A model generated the notes under the pieces. That model saw only the letters and a program-made list of their open reading frames with translations. It was not told the DNA's origin and searched no databases. From the NCBI RefSeq assembly GCF_010669145.1, contig NZ_CP048635.1, positions 1,137,001-1,201,000 on the forward strand: DNA of 64,000 nucleotides, given 5' to 3'. A program made the translations under genes and the position numbers. Positions 9,083-17,627 of the stretch are shown here, piece by piece. This DNA comes from Rhizobium oryzihabitans (GTDB taxonomy: Bacteria; Pseudomonadota; Alphaproteobacteria; Rhizobiales; Rhizobiaceae). Position 1 is the first letter of the stretch; every line of letters begins with the position of its first letter.

Positions 9083-10651
9083 TTATTGCGCCGCCTTGTA
9101 CTGGCGGTCATAGGCCGATTGCATCATCTTGATGACCTCGTCGTAACCGAGGGCGGTGAGGCGCTTCTTGTAGGCGTCCCAACCGGTATCGACGTCCTGC
9201 GCGCCGAGAATCCAGGTCTGCTGCATCTCGGTCATGTAGGTGAGGATGCTTGGCCAGTAGCGGTCGAAGGTCGCCTTCTCCTCGGCGTTCAGGGAAACAC
9301 CCATGAATTCGTCCTTGAGGCAATTGCACTTCTTGTACATGTCGATGCCTTCGAGCGCGATCTTGTTCGTCCACTGGCGTTCATATTCGTAGTCCATCCA
9401 GTATCCGCGCGGGATCGCCGCACCGACCGCCCATAGCTGGGCATTGACCGGATCCTTGTTGTCGAGGATTTCCTTCTTGAACTGCGGCTTGCCGTCGACC
9501 ATCTCGTAGGTCAGGCCTTCGACGCCGAAATTCGACAGGATGCGGCCCTGCTGCGAGAACCAGAAATCGAAATATTTGATGGTTTCGACCGGGTGCTCAT
9601 TGGTCGCCGAAATGGCCCAGCCGACGGGCTGGACACGCAGGCGGCGGGAATCTTCGAAGCGCTGGCCGGAGACCGTCTTTGGCGGCAGCATCGGCTTCAG
9701 CGCGAAGCCGTCGATCTTCGGCGACAGGGCGTCGTTATAGGTCGAGGTACTGGCGAACCAGTCATGCGTCATGCCGCCGAGATTGTTGCCCAGAAGATAT
9801 TCACGCGAGCGGGCGCCGCGGGTGAAAATCTCCTTGTCGATCAGGCCTTCCTTGTACCACTTGGCCACATTGGAAATGCCGGTCTTGTAGTTTACCTCCG
9901 CCCAAGGGTGACGCAGCTGTCCGTCATAGACGGCAAAGTCACCATAACGTTCGGATCCGGACACGCGCGCATCCCACAGATTGATGAGGCGGACGGCATC
10001 GATTTCCTCACGGGCAAAATAAGGAACTTCATCCTTGAGGCCGTTGCCGTTCGGGTCCTTGTCGCGGAAGGCTTTGAGAACCTCATAGACTTCTTCCGGC
10101 GTTTCCGGCTGCTTGAGGCCAAGCTTGTCGAGCCAGTCCTGACGGATGAACCAGCCGCGCGAGAACTTGCCATCAGGCACATAGGGAATGAAATAAAGCT
10201 TGCCGTCCGGTCCGGAGATCGCGTTGCGGATTTCCTTGTGGCTGTCGAAGAAGGCCTTGAGGTTGGGGGCATTTTCCTCGATCAGGTCATCGAGTGGAAT
10301 GAATGCGCCCTCCAGCCCGTAACGAATGAAGTCTTCCTTCAGCCCGCCGGTGGCGTCGCCGCCGACGATATCGGGAAGGTTGCCAGAGGCGATCAGAAGG
10401 TTGAAGGCATCGCGGCTGCTGGTGGTTGCCAGCGACGCCACGTTGCGGACATGGATGTTGGTGATTTCCGCCGCCTTCTGCTCCACCGGCCATTTTTCCG
10501 AATAGACGTATTTGTCACGGAAATGGAAATGGATTGTCAGTTCTAGCGGGTCTTCGGTGATCTTGCCCGAATCCTGTGCCAATGCCGGCAAGGCCAGGGT
10601 CGCGGCTGTTATCAACGCCAGTAGGGGCGCGCCTTTTCGTAGTGCTCTCAC
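9083..10651 (-). CDS. ABC transporter solute-binding protein, AlgQ-like (oligoalginate)
   Basis: 522 residues, GTG start with GGAGGAG 5 nt upstream. A Sec signal peptide ends near residue 25 (ALPALAQ). The large family-1 binding-protein fold contains a DPNGNGLKDE loop at residues 199-208. That Asp/Asn/Asn/Asp/Glu spacing resembles the EF-hand-like calcium loop known in the Sphingomonas A1 alginate-binding proteins AlgQ1/AlgQ2, which are of similar length. It should act in the periplasm and deliver oligosaccharides to the two adjacent permeases. No lipobox cysteine is present, so it is soluble. Ligand identity rests on family and the adjacent PL15 lyase. Confidence 0.9.
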   Translation of the reverse strand: MRALRKGAPLLALITAATLALPALAQDSGKITEDPLELTIHFHFRDKYVYSEKWPVEQKAAEITNIHVRNVASLATTSSRDAFNLLIASGNLPDIVGGDATGGLKEDFIRYGLEGAFIPLDDLIEENAPNLKAFFDSHKEIRNAISGPDGKLYFIPYVPDGKFSRGWFIRQDWLDKLGLKQPETPEEVYEVLKAFRDKDPNGNGLKDEVPYFAREEIDAVRLINLWDARVSGSERYGDFAVYDGQLRHPWAEVNYKTGISNVAKWYKEGLIDKEIFTRGARSREYLLGNNLGGMTHDWFASTSTYNDALSPKIDGFALKPMLPPKTVSGQRFEDSRRLRVQPVGWAISATNEHPVETIKYFDFWFSQQGRILSNFGVEGLTYEMVDGKPQFKKEILDNKDPVNAQLWAVGAAIPRGYWMDYEYERQWTNKIALEGIDMYKKCNCLKDEFMGVSLNAEEKATFDRYWPSILTYMTEMQQTWILGAQDVDTGWDAYKKRLTALGYDEVIKMMQSAYDRQYKAAQ

Positions 10652-10672
10652 AGGTTCTCCTCCCTTGTGCTG

Positions 10673-11554
10673 CTACTCTTTCACTCCGCCCAGCAGAATT
10701 CCTTTGGTGAAATACTTCTGCGCGTAGGGGTAAATGATGAGGACGGGAATGATGGAAGCGATCATGATCGCTGACGTCACCGTCTCGAACGAATAGTGGG
10801 CGGTGAGCAGGCTCGAGGCGAATTCGTCGTTCGAATTCAGATCGACGATCACGCGCTTCAGATAGACCTGAAGCGGGATTTTCTCTTCGCCGCGCAGCAG
10901 CACCATGGCCCAGAAATAACCGTTCCAGCGCGAGACGATGCAGAACAGCGCAACGGTGACGATGGCGGGTTTGGAAAGCGGAATGAATACCTTCCACAGC
11001 AGCTGTAATTCGCTGGCGCCATCCATCTTGGCGGCTTCTTCGAAGGACTTCGGAACGGCCTCGAAGAAATTGCGCAGCAGAATGACGTTGAAGGCGTTTG
11101 CAGCAAAGCCGAGGATGATGCCGAAACGGCTGTCGAGAAGTCCGAGATCGCGCATGTTCAGAAAGAAGGGGATCATGCCGGCGTTGAACCAAAGCGTAAA
11201 CGCGATGGCGATGTTGAAGAAGGTGCGGCCGCGCAGGCGCTTGCGCGAAAGGGCGTAGGCTCCGGGGATCATGATCAGCAGGCTCATCATCGTGCCGCCG
11301 AAGGTGTAGATGAAGGTGTTGCCATAGGCGACCCAGAACATCCTGTCGGACAATACCCTGTCGTAAGCGGCAAGCGTGACATCGACCGGCCAGAAGGTGA
11401 CGCGGCCAGCGGTGACTGCGGCACCCGAAGACAGCGAGACCGACAGCACATAGATAAAGGGATAAAGCGTCGACAGGACGAAGAGGCCCAGAAGAATGGC
11501 GTTAGCCCAGCCAAAAATCCGGTCGCCGCGGGAATACAGATTGAAGTTAGCCAT
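10673..11554 (-). CDS. ABC transporter permease, AlgM2/YtcP-like
   Basis: 293 residues with about six transmembrane segments, the first at residues 16-38 (LLGLFVLSTLYPFIYVLSVS). The cytoplasmic EAA loop is seen as EEAAKMDGASELQLLWKVFIPLSKP near residues 197-221, which docks onto the ATPase. The length equals what I recall for AlgM2 of the Sphingomonas A1 alginate importer. It lies 21 bp upstream of the binding-protein start and 11 bp downstream of the partner permease, in one operon. Confidence 0.9.
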   Translation of the reverse strand: MANFNLYSRGDRIFGWANAILLGLFVLSTLYPFIYVLSVSLSSGAAVTAGRVTFWPVDVTLAAYDRVLSDRMFWVAYGNTFIYTFGGTMMSLLIMIPGAYALSRKRLRGRTFFNIAIAFTLWFNAGMIPFFLNMRDLGLLDSRFGIILGFAANAFNVILLRNFFEAVPKSFEEAAKMDGASELQLLWKVFIPLSKPAIVTVALFCIVSRWNGYFWAMVLLRGEEKIPLQVYLKRVIVDLNSNDEFASSLLTAHYSFETVTSAIMIASIIPVLIIYPYAQKYFTKGILLGGVKE

Positions 11555-11565
11555 GTTTCAGCTCC

Positions 11566-12495
11566 TCACCACAGCGATGTCGACGAGACTTTTCGGCTGA
11601 TGCGATTGGCCGAATAGACGAGAACGAAAGCGATGACGGCGTTGAACAGTCCGGCGGCCGTGGCCAGGTCATATTGGGTGCCCTGCAGGCCGGTGCGGTA
11701 GATGAAGGTGGAAACGACGTCCGCCGTCTCGTAGGTGGATGGGCGATAGAGCAGAATGATATATTCGAACCCGACCTCGACCAGATTGCCGATGCGGATG
11801 ATCAGCATGATCACGATTGTCGGCAGGATGCAGGGCAGGGTAATCCGCCACATCATCTGCCAGCGCGATGCGCCGTCAACCCGGGCGGATTCGTAAAGCG
11901 TCGGGCTCACGCCTGCGATGGCGGCGAGATAGACGATGGATTCGAAGCCTGCCTCTTTCCAGACGGACGAGCCGATGTAAATCGGACGGAACCATTCCGG
12001 CTGGGTCAGGAAGTAGATCGGCTCGAATCCAAGGCCTTTCAGCAGGAGATTGACGATGCCGATCGATGGCGACAGGAAGTTGATGACGATGCCGGCAACG
12101 ATCACCACCGAAATAAAGTGCGGCAGGTAAACGACCGTCTGCGCCCAGCGGCGGGCAACGCCACTTTGAACCTCGTTGAACATCAGGGCCAGGATGATGG
12201 GGACGGGAAAGGCGAAAATCAGGCCAAGGCCACTGATCTTGATGGTGTTCCAGAAGGAGCGCACGAACATGTCATTTTGGAAGAGTTCGACGAAATTCGC
12301 AAAACCGACCCAGGGACTTTTTTCGATGCCGCGAAAAATCGAGAAATCCTGGAATGCGATGACCAGCCCGTACATGGGTTTGTAGAGGAAGACCGCAAAC
12401 CAGATGATCATCGGCGCCAGCAGCAGGTAGAGTTGCCAGTCGCGGCGCACATCTTCCTGGAGATCATCAAGACGTTCCTGAAAACCCTGTTTCAT
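11566..12495 (-). CDS. ABC transporter permease, AlgM1/LplB-like
   Basis: 309 residues with six predicted membrane segments, beginning LYLLLAPMIIWFAVFLYKP near residue 22. The EAA loop ESARVDGASRWQMMWRITLP near residue 207 matches the LplB/AlgM1 group of sugar permeases. It overlaps the upstream ATPase gene by 4 bp and forms a heterodimer partner for the adjacent 293-residue permease. The pair should make the inner-membrane channel of an oligo-uronate importer. Confidence 0.9.
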   Translation of the reverse strand: MKQGFQERLDDLQEDVRRDWQLYLLLAPMIIWFAVFLYKPMYGLVIAFQDFSIFRGIEKSPWVGFANFVELFQNDMFVRSFWNTIKISGLGLIFAFPVPIILALMFNEVQSGVARRWAQTVVYLPHFISVVIVAGIVINFLSPSIGIVNLLLKGLGFEPIYFLTQPEWFRPIYIGSSVWKEAGFESIVYLAAIAGVSPTLYESARVDGASRWQMMWRITLPCILPTIVIMLIIRIGNLVEVGFEYIILLYRPSTYETADVVSTFIYRTGLQGTQYDLATAAGLFNAVIAFVLVYSANRISRKVSSTSLW

Positions 12496-13607
12496 GCCCG
12501 CGCTCCGCCTTTGGCTTTCAGCGACCTGCCGGTCGCTGCATCGAAGACGTGGACGCGGGTGGTATCGATGCTAAGCTGGCTGACGCCGTTGAGTGTATGA
12601 TCGCCATAGAGCGTTTCGGCCTTGGCGATAAATGGCTGGCCATCGGCGGTGCCATGCAGGAGCGCTTCCGCACCCAGCGGCTCCACGAGGTCGATGCTGC
12701 AATTTAATGTTTCACGACCCTCTTCGGTCTCTACCGACATGATTTCCGGCCGCAGGCCGAGTTTGACCGGCTGCCCTTCCGTGGCGTTCTTTGCGAAAGC
12801 TTCGGGAATGCTGAAGTGCTGGCCGGAACCGCCCGTAAGCGTAACCTTCACGCTGCCATCCCGCTTCTCGATGATCCCATCGAGAAGGTTCATCGGCGGC
12901 GAGCCTATGAAGCTTGCGACAAACGTATTTGCCGGTTCGAGGAAGACCTCCATCGGCGAGCCGACCTGTTCGATATGGCCACCATTCATGATGACGATGC
13001 GGTCGGCGAGCGTCATCGCTTCGACCTGATCATGGGTAACGTAGATGCTGGTGGCATGCATCCGCTTGTGGAGAAGCTTTATCTCGGCGCGCATATGGGT
13101 GCGCAGCTTGGCGTCGAGGTTCGAGAGCGGTTCATCGAACAGGAAGATTTTCGGCCTGCGCACGATGGCGCGGCCCATGGCGACGCGCTGACGCTGGCCG
13201 CCGGAAAGATCAGCCGGCTTGCGGGTAAGATATTCGGTGAGCCCGAGGATTTGTGCAGCTTCCGCAACCGCCTTGTCGATGACGGCTCGTTTCTCGCCCC
13301 TGACGCGCAGGCCGAAGGCGATGTTATCGGCAACGCTTAGATGCGGGTAAAGCGCGTAGTTCTGGAATACCATTGCGACGTCGCGGTCTTTCGGGGCGAT
13401 CTTATTGACCACTCGGCCGTCCATCGAAACCGTGCCGTCCGAGATGTCTTCCAGACCTGCAAGCATGCGCAGCGTGGTGGATTTTCCGCATCCCGAAGGA
13501 CCAACGAGGACAACGAATTCCTGCGGCTGTATGGAAAGATTGATACCATGGACGACTTCGAGAGCACCGTAGCGCTTGACGACATCGTTGATTTGAACTG
13601 CGGACAT
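12492..13607 (-). CDS. ABC transporter ATP-binding protein, MalK/UgpC/AlgS-type
   Basis: 371 residues. Walker A GPSGCGKST is at 37-45, Q-loop FQNYALYPH near 81, signature LSGGQRQR at 134-141 and Walker B IFLFDEP at 154-160. A C-terminal MalK-type regulatory/TOBE region runs from about 235 to 371 (MNLLDGIIE, LGLRPEIMSV). It energises the adjacent importer. The ATG has AGGAGGGGCC upstream. In the present sequence the regulator reading frame upstream runs on for 270 bp into this gene in another frame; I interpret that as a regulator frameshift rather than true overlap coding. Confidence 0.93.
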   Translation of the reverse strand: MSAVQINDVVKRYGALEVVHGINLSIQPQEFVVLVGPSGCGKSTTLRMLAGLEDISDGTVSMDGRVVNKIAPKDRDVAMVFQNYALYPHLSVADNIAFGLRVRGEKRAVIDKAVAEAAQILGLTEYLTRKPADLSGGQRQRVAMGRAIVRRPKIFLFDEPLSNLDAKLRTHMRAEIKLLHKRMHATSIYVTHDQVEAMTLADRIVIMNGGHIEQVGSPMEVFLEPANTFVASFIGSPPMNLLDGIIEKRDGSVKVTLTGGSGQHFSIPEAFAKNATEGQPVKLGLRPEIMSVETEEGRETLNCSIDLVEPLGAEALLHGTADGQPFIAKAETLYGDHTLNGVSQLSIDTTRVHVFDAATGRSLKAKGGARA

Positions 13608-14425
13608 GAAAGGCCCCTCCTCAAAAGCCTTGAATGTTCAGTCAGGCGTCTTCGCCCCCGTGAAACGCGCTTCCTCGTGACACGCGTGTTGACCTGCTCG
13701 ATGAAGGTCCAGATCTTCGGGTTCTTGGAGAGTTCTGCGATTTTGGTTTCGAGGGATCCGAGATGGCGCTGGACAGCCTCGCGTGCGGCCTCGACATCGC
13801 CCGACTCGATGGCATTCACGATCGCTTCGTGCTCTTCGATCACCTTTTCGGTGCGTCGCACTGCAAAAACGCGCTTCAGGTGGCGCATCCGGTCCATTTC
13901 GCCCTTCGCCTGATTGACGACGCTCCAGGCGCCGGGAAGGCGGGCGGCCGCAAAGATGGTGCGGTGGAACTCTTCGTCCAGCAGGAAGAAGTCCGTGAAT
14001 TCCTCGTCTTCGGCGGCGGTGCGCTGCTGGGAAATGCAGGTTTTCAGACGGGCGATATCTTCCAGCGAATGCCGCTTGGTCGCCTCGATGACGGCGCCCT
14101 CTTCCAGCTTGAACCGGATGAAGCAGGCTTCCATGTAACGCTGCACGTCGATCGGCGAGATGTAAGTGCCACCCTGCGGCACGACGGTCACAAAACCTTC
14201 TTCGGAAAGGCGAATGATCGCTTCGCGCACGGGCGTCTTGCTGACATGCAGCAGTGCCGCGATTTCCTTTTCCGACAGCGCCCGCCCCGGAAGCAGCTTC
14301 ACCTCGACAATCAGTTTGCGAAGCAAGGCATGGATCCGATTGGTCATGTTCCCCTCAGCCGGCAGGTCTTGCGGGGTGACGAGTTCGGACAGCGGCAGCG
14401 ATGGAAATTCGATGGGGTTAGACAT
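13337..14425 (-). CDS. GntR family (FCD subfamily) transcriptional regulator, apparent 3' frameshift
   Basis: The N-terminal winged helix spans about residues 25-90 (ALSEKEIAALLHVSKTPVREA, recognition helix) and an FCD all-alpha ligand domain follows to about residue 240. I start at ATG 14425 (MSNPIEF); an upstream TTG at 14437 is less likely. As read, the protein has 362 residues, and its last ~105 overlap the ATPase gene and look non-coding (Arg/Ser-rich). Removing one G from the GGGGG run (positions 13655-13659, C on the + strand) gives RKRVSRGEDA and a stop at 13642, a 260-residue protein of normal FCD length. So this is either a sequencing error or a genuine frameshift. It heads the operon and probably controls it, sensing a uronate metabolite. 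Confidence 0.85.
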   Translation of the reverse strand: MSNPIEFPSLPLSELVTPQDLPAEGNMTNRIHALLRKLIVEVKLLPGRALSEKEIAALLHVSKTPVREAIIRLSEEGFVTVVPQGGTYISPIDVQRYMEACFIRFKLEEGAVIEATKRHSLEDIARLKTCISQQRTAAEDEEFTDFFLLDEEFHRTIFAAARLPGAWSVVNQAKGEMDRMRHLKRVFAVRRTEKVIEEHEAIVNAIESGDVEAAREAVQRHLGSLETKIAELSKNPKIWTFIEQVNTRVTRKRVSRGRRRLTEHSRLLRRGLSCPQFKSTMSSSATVLSKSSMVSIFPYSRRNSLSSLVLRDAENPPRCACLQVWKTSRTARFRWTAEWSIRSPRKTATSQWYSRTTRFTRI

Positions 14426-14470
14426 ATCAATTACCAAACTGAGATATCAGATGTTGTTATGACATATCTG
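14421..14470 (-). promoter_or_regulatory. Three 20-bp-phased GA(C/G)ATATC repeats at the regulator start
   Basis: On the + strand gacatatc (14421), gagatatc (14441) and gacatatc (14461) recur at exactly 20-bp spacing, so all three face the same side of the helix. The first overlaps the GntR start codon and the other two lie in its upstream region. This is a plausible operator for autoregulation and control of the whole operon. The factor is presumed, not shown. Confidence 0.55.
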
Positions 14471-14472
14471 TT

Positions 14473-14772
14473 GTGTTTTGGTGAGTCAAGTGGCAGTTGC
14501 TGCCGATCGGTGCGAATGGGCAATGAGCTCGCCTTAGGCGCTGGAGGAGTGGATGTCTTTGTTGAAGAGCCGGCGCTCTCATGCAGCTTGAGAGGTCTGC
14601 AATGCGGGGAGCGTAAGGCTTTAACTTGCAATTGTAAGCCAACTCTCGCCCGAGCAATTTCGGGGCGAGATGCGGCTTTGCAATCAAAAGGATGGAGGCT
14701 TAGGCGCTGTACTGACGCGATTTATTGCTCGGGCCTTTGGTAACGTGCGACGATCATGCGACAGCGCGCTGC
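14473..14772. other. Intergenic region with no gene seen
   Basis: About 300 bp between the regulator's operator-like repeats and the stop of the LysR gene. Open frames here are short, lack ribosome sites and have no recognisable product. I see no terminator with a T-run. Confidence 0.5.
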
Positions 14773-15672
14773 CTATTCGAGCGCAACCATATAGGCCGGC
14801 AGCTGCTCCTCGAAGAATTTCGAAAAAGTGGCGATGCGGGGTGGCAGGGCCTGGTAGGGCGGATAATAGAGCGTCAGCCAGAGTTCCGGCGGCGCCCAGC
14901 CGCGCAAAACGTGAACGAGCCGGCCGCTGCGGAGATGTTCGGCAATGTGAAATCCCGGCAGCATGGCCACACCCGCACCATCCGCAGCCATATCAGCCAG
15001 AACCTCGCCATTATTGGCGCTGAATGCGCGGCCGGCCGCGATGCTGATGCTCGATCCGCCGTCCGAGAGCGCCCAGTTTTCCCGCCGGCTTTCACCGCTA
15101 TAGGCAAGGCAATCGTCAGGGGTTAGTTCGCCTGGATGCTCCATCTGCGCAAACCGGCTGCCCGGTGCCGCGACCAATATTCTCGGCACGGCCCTGATCT
15201 TGCGCCAGATGGTGAATTTGTCGGAGGGGGCGGACGAGATGCGGATCGCGAGATCGTAGTCGTCATCAACGATGTTGACGAGGCCGTCCGAAAGGGAAAT
15301 CTCGAAGCACATTTTCGGATATAATTCGCGGAAGCCCGAGAGGATCGGCGGCAGCACCGTCTTGCCGAGCCATGTCGGCGCACTGATCCTAAGCCGCCCT
15401 TCATCGGCCTTGTGGGCATTGCGGACATCGCGCCGCGCATTTTCGAGTGCCTCGACCGCCGGTTGAATCTGGGCGGCAAAGACGGCGCCGTCCGTCGTCA
15501 GCGACACCTGACGCGTGGTGCGGACAAACAGTTGCACACCCAGGTCATCTTCGAGCGCGGCGATGGCCCGGGTAACGGCAGCCGCCGTCATGCCCAGTTC
15601 GCGTGCCACCTGCGCGAAGTTGCGCTTTTCGGCCGCCATCAGAAACGTTTTGAGAGCTTTGTGGTCGTTCAT
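14773..15672 (-). CDS. LysR family transcriptional regulator
   Basis: 299 residues. The N-terminal helix-turn-helix (about 5-60: FAQVARELGMTAAAVTRAIAALED) is followed by a dimerisation helix and a two-lobed effector domain (RLRISAPTWLGKTVLPPIL onward). It is divergent from the VOC dioxygenase gene with a 115-bp gap holding a T-N11-A-type palindrome, the classical arrangement for a LysR regulator controlling its neighbour and itself. The effector is unknown; the neighbouring VOC dioxygenase and DoxX types suggest an aromatic or quinone-like signal, as a guess. Confidence 0.9.
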   Translation of the reverse strand: MNDHKALKTFLMAAEKRNFAQVARELGMTAAAVTRAIAALEDDLGVQLFVRTTRQVSLTTDGAVFAAQIQPAVEALENARRDVRNAHKADEGRLRISAPTWLGKTVLPPILSGFRELYPKMCFEISLSDGLVNIVDDDYDLAIRISSAPSDKFTIWRKIRAVPRILVAAPGSRFAQMEHPGELTPDDCLAYSGESRRENWALSDGGSSISIAAGRAFSANNGEVLADMAADGAGVAMLPGFHIAEHLRSGRLVHVLRGWAPPELWLTLYYPPYQALPPRIATFSKFFEEQLPAYMVALE

Positions 15673-15710
15673 TTGATTATTTCAAAATCCGCAATTCATT
15701 CGAGAAAAAT

Positions 15711-15731
15711 ATTGCAATTCCGCGATGCAAT
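15711..15731. promoter_or_regulatory. Candidate LysR operator ATTGCA-N9-TGCAAT
   Basis: A perfect 6-bp inverted repeat separated by 9 bp (T-N11-A core) lies in the divergent intergenic region, 39 bp from the LysR start and 57 bp from the dioxygenase start. Spacing and position fit a LysR recognition site. Confidence 0.6.
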
Positions 15732-15787
15732 CAAGCGGGTTAAATCTTTGTCCAGCGAAACGGACAACCAGTAGAAAGGCTCCGGCC

Positions 15788-16720
15788 ATGATCAAGGATA
15801 TCAAGGGTCTGCACCACGTCACGTCCATGGCGTCGGATGCGCGGCAGAACAACAGATTTTTCACCGAAACGCTTGGGCTTCGCCGGGTAAAGAAGACCGT
15901 CAACTTCGACGAACCCAGCGTCTATCACCTCTATTACGGTGACGAAAAGGGAACGCCGGGCACGGTGATGACCTATTTTCCCTTCGCTCAAATGATGACC
16001 GGCCGTCCAGGCGTCGGCGAAGTGGGCGAGACCCAGTTCTCCATTCCCAAGGGTGCAATTGGCTTCTGGAAAGAGCGTCTCATTGCCAAAGGCGCCACCG
16101 GCATTCAGGCCGACACGGTCTTTGGCGCCAATCGCCTGCGCTTCACCGGTCCTGACGGCGATGGCCTTGCACTAATCGAAACAGGCGATGACGCCCGTGA
16201 AGGCTGGCTCGCCGAAGGCATTTCCGAAGACAACGCCATACGCGGTTTCACCGGCGCACGCTTCAATCTGCATGATACGGCTGCGACCGAAGAACTCCTG
16301 CGTTTCATGGGATATGAGCGGACTGAGGTTGAAGGCAATGTAACGCGTTTCGTCATTCCCGGCGGTAACGGGGCAGATACGATCGATCTTGCGGCCCTGC
16401 CGAAGACCCCCTTTGCCCGTCCGGGAGCCGGCTCGGTCCACCATATCGCTTTCGCAGTCGAAAACCGCGAAAAGCAGCTCGAAGTGCGCAAGGCGCTGAT
16501 GGATACCGGCTATCAGGTCACCCCCGTCATCGACCGCGATTATTTCTGGGCGATCTATTTCCGCACGCCGGGCGGTGTCCTGTTCGAGATCGCAACCAAC
16601 GAACCCGGCTTCGACCGGGACGAGGATACCGCGCATCTGGGTGAAGCGCTCAAGCTTCCGAACCGCTACGAGCCTTTTCGCAACCAGATCGAGGCGAACC
16701 TCGCTCCCCTTGCGGCATAG
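15788..16720 (+). CDS. Ring-cleaving dioxygenase / VOC family protein (MhqO-like)
   Basis: 310 residues with two tandem vicinal-oxygen-chelate (glyoxalase) modules. The first begins IKGLHHVTSMASDARQNN; the second begins about residue 150 (RGFTGARFNLHD) and contains SVHHIAFAVEN and GVLFEIATNEPGF. Likely metal ligands are the two HH-containing strands and the Glu in LFEIAT. The ATG at 15788 is preceded by GAAAGGCTC; an upstream in-frame ATG at 15725 lies within the operator. MhqO-type enzymes act on hydroquinone-like or catecholic compounds. First gene of a plus-strand cluster divergent from the LysR regulator. Confidence 0.88.
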   Translation: MIKDIKGLHHVTSMASDARQNNRFFTETLGLRRVKKTVNFDEPSVYHLYYGDEKGTPGTVMTYFPFAQMMTGRPGVGEVGETQFSIPKGAIGFWKERLIAKGATGIQADTVFGANRLRFTGPDGDGLALIETGDDAREGWLAEGISEDNAIRGFTGARFNLHDTAATEELLRFMGYERTEVEGNVTRFVIPGGNGADTIDLAALPKTPFARPGAGSVHHIAFAVENREKQLEVRKALMDTGYQVTPVIDRDYFWAIYFRTPGGVLFEIATNEPGFDRDEDTAHLGEALKLPNRYEPFRNQIEANLAPLAA

Positions 16721-16863
16721 ACCGGGCCGCTGACCCGCATCCACTGACCGAAACAGATTTGCGCTTTTCAAGACGGCTGCCCCTGCCGGGCAGCCGACCG
16801 GCGAAGCCTTCTCAATTTCCACCGCCGCAGATCGGCAATCACCACCTGAACGGAGAACTGAAA

Positions 16864-17556
16864 ATGTCCAAGCTCGAAGTCCTTACCCCCGCCAACAGCC
16901 AGCTCATCTTCATCGACCAGCAGCCGCAGATGGCTTTCGGTGTGCAGTCGATAGACCGGCAGACACTGAAGAACAATGTCGTCGGCCTCGCAAAGGCGGC
17001 AAAGATTTTCAATATCCCGACGACCATCACCACGGTTGAAACGGAAAGCTTTTCTGGCAACACCTTTCCGGAACTGCTCACGGTCTTCCCGGAAAACGAC
17101 ATTCTCGAGCGCACCTCGATGAATTCCTGGGATGACCAGAATGTTCGCGACGCGCTGGCGAAGAATGCCGCGGCCGGCCGCAAGAAGATCGTCGTCTCCG
17201 GCCTCTGGACGGAAGTGTGCAACACCACCTTCGCGCTCTCGGCGCTCCATGATGTCGCGGACTACGAGATCTACATGGTGGCGGACGCCTCCGGCGGAAC
17301 CTCTGTCGATGCACACAAATATGCCATGGACCGCATGGTGCAGGCCGGCATCATTCCCGTCACCTGGCAGCAGGTTCTGCTTGAATGGCAGCGCGACTGG
17401 GCGCGCAAGGAAACCTACGATGCCGTCACCTCGCTCGTGAAGGAACATTCAGGCGCCTACGGCATGGGCATCGACTACGCCGTCACCCATGTCCATGGCG
17501 GTGAGGAACGCGTCAAGCATGGCAAGCGCATCGGCCCGAACCCGGCCAACAAATAA
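16864..17556 (+). CDS. Isochorismatase-like cysteine hydrolase (YcaC type)
   Basis: 230 residues. The isochorismatase fold is shown by QLIFIDQQPQMAFGV near residue 13 (catalytic Asp), a central Lys in AAGRKKIVVSG, and LWTEVCNTTFALSAL near residue 117 with the nucleophilic cysteine. The YcaC-like group hydrolyses small amides; the substrate is unknown. ATG at 16864 follows GGAGAACTGAAA. A 143-bp gap separates it from the dioxygenase; it probably shares the LysR-controlled transcript. Confidence 0.88.
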   Translation: MSKLEVLTPANSQLIFIDQQPQMAFGVQSIDRQTLKNNVVGLAKAAKIFNIPTTITTVETESFSGNTFPELLTVFPENDILERTSMNSWDDQNVRDALAKNAAAGRKKIVVSGLWTEVCNTTFALSALHDVADYEIYMVADASGGTSVDAHKYAMDRMVQAGIIPVTWQQVLLEWQRDWARKETYDAVTSLVKEHSGAYGMGIDYAVTHVHGGEERVKHGKRIGPNPANK

Positions 17557-17578
17557 GCTTTCAACCGTGCCGTGCCGG

Positions 17579-17593
17579 CTGGATGACATCCAG
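17579..17593. repeat. Short palindrome CTGGATG-a-CATCCAG
   Basis: A perfect 7-bp inverted repeat around one central base lies between the hydrolase stop and the XapX start, about 35 bp before the latter's ATG. It could be an operator or small hairpin; no T-run follows. Confidence 0.35.
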
Positions 17594-17627
17594 TCCGGTG
17601 CGGCCTTCATTGATCGAGGAGGTTTCC

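Noticed and set aside
13337..13641. C-terminal 100 residues of the GntR reading frame as a real domain
   Set aside because: Ser/Arg-rich, overlaps the ATPase coding sequence in another frame, and disappears with a one-base correction.
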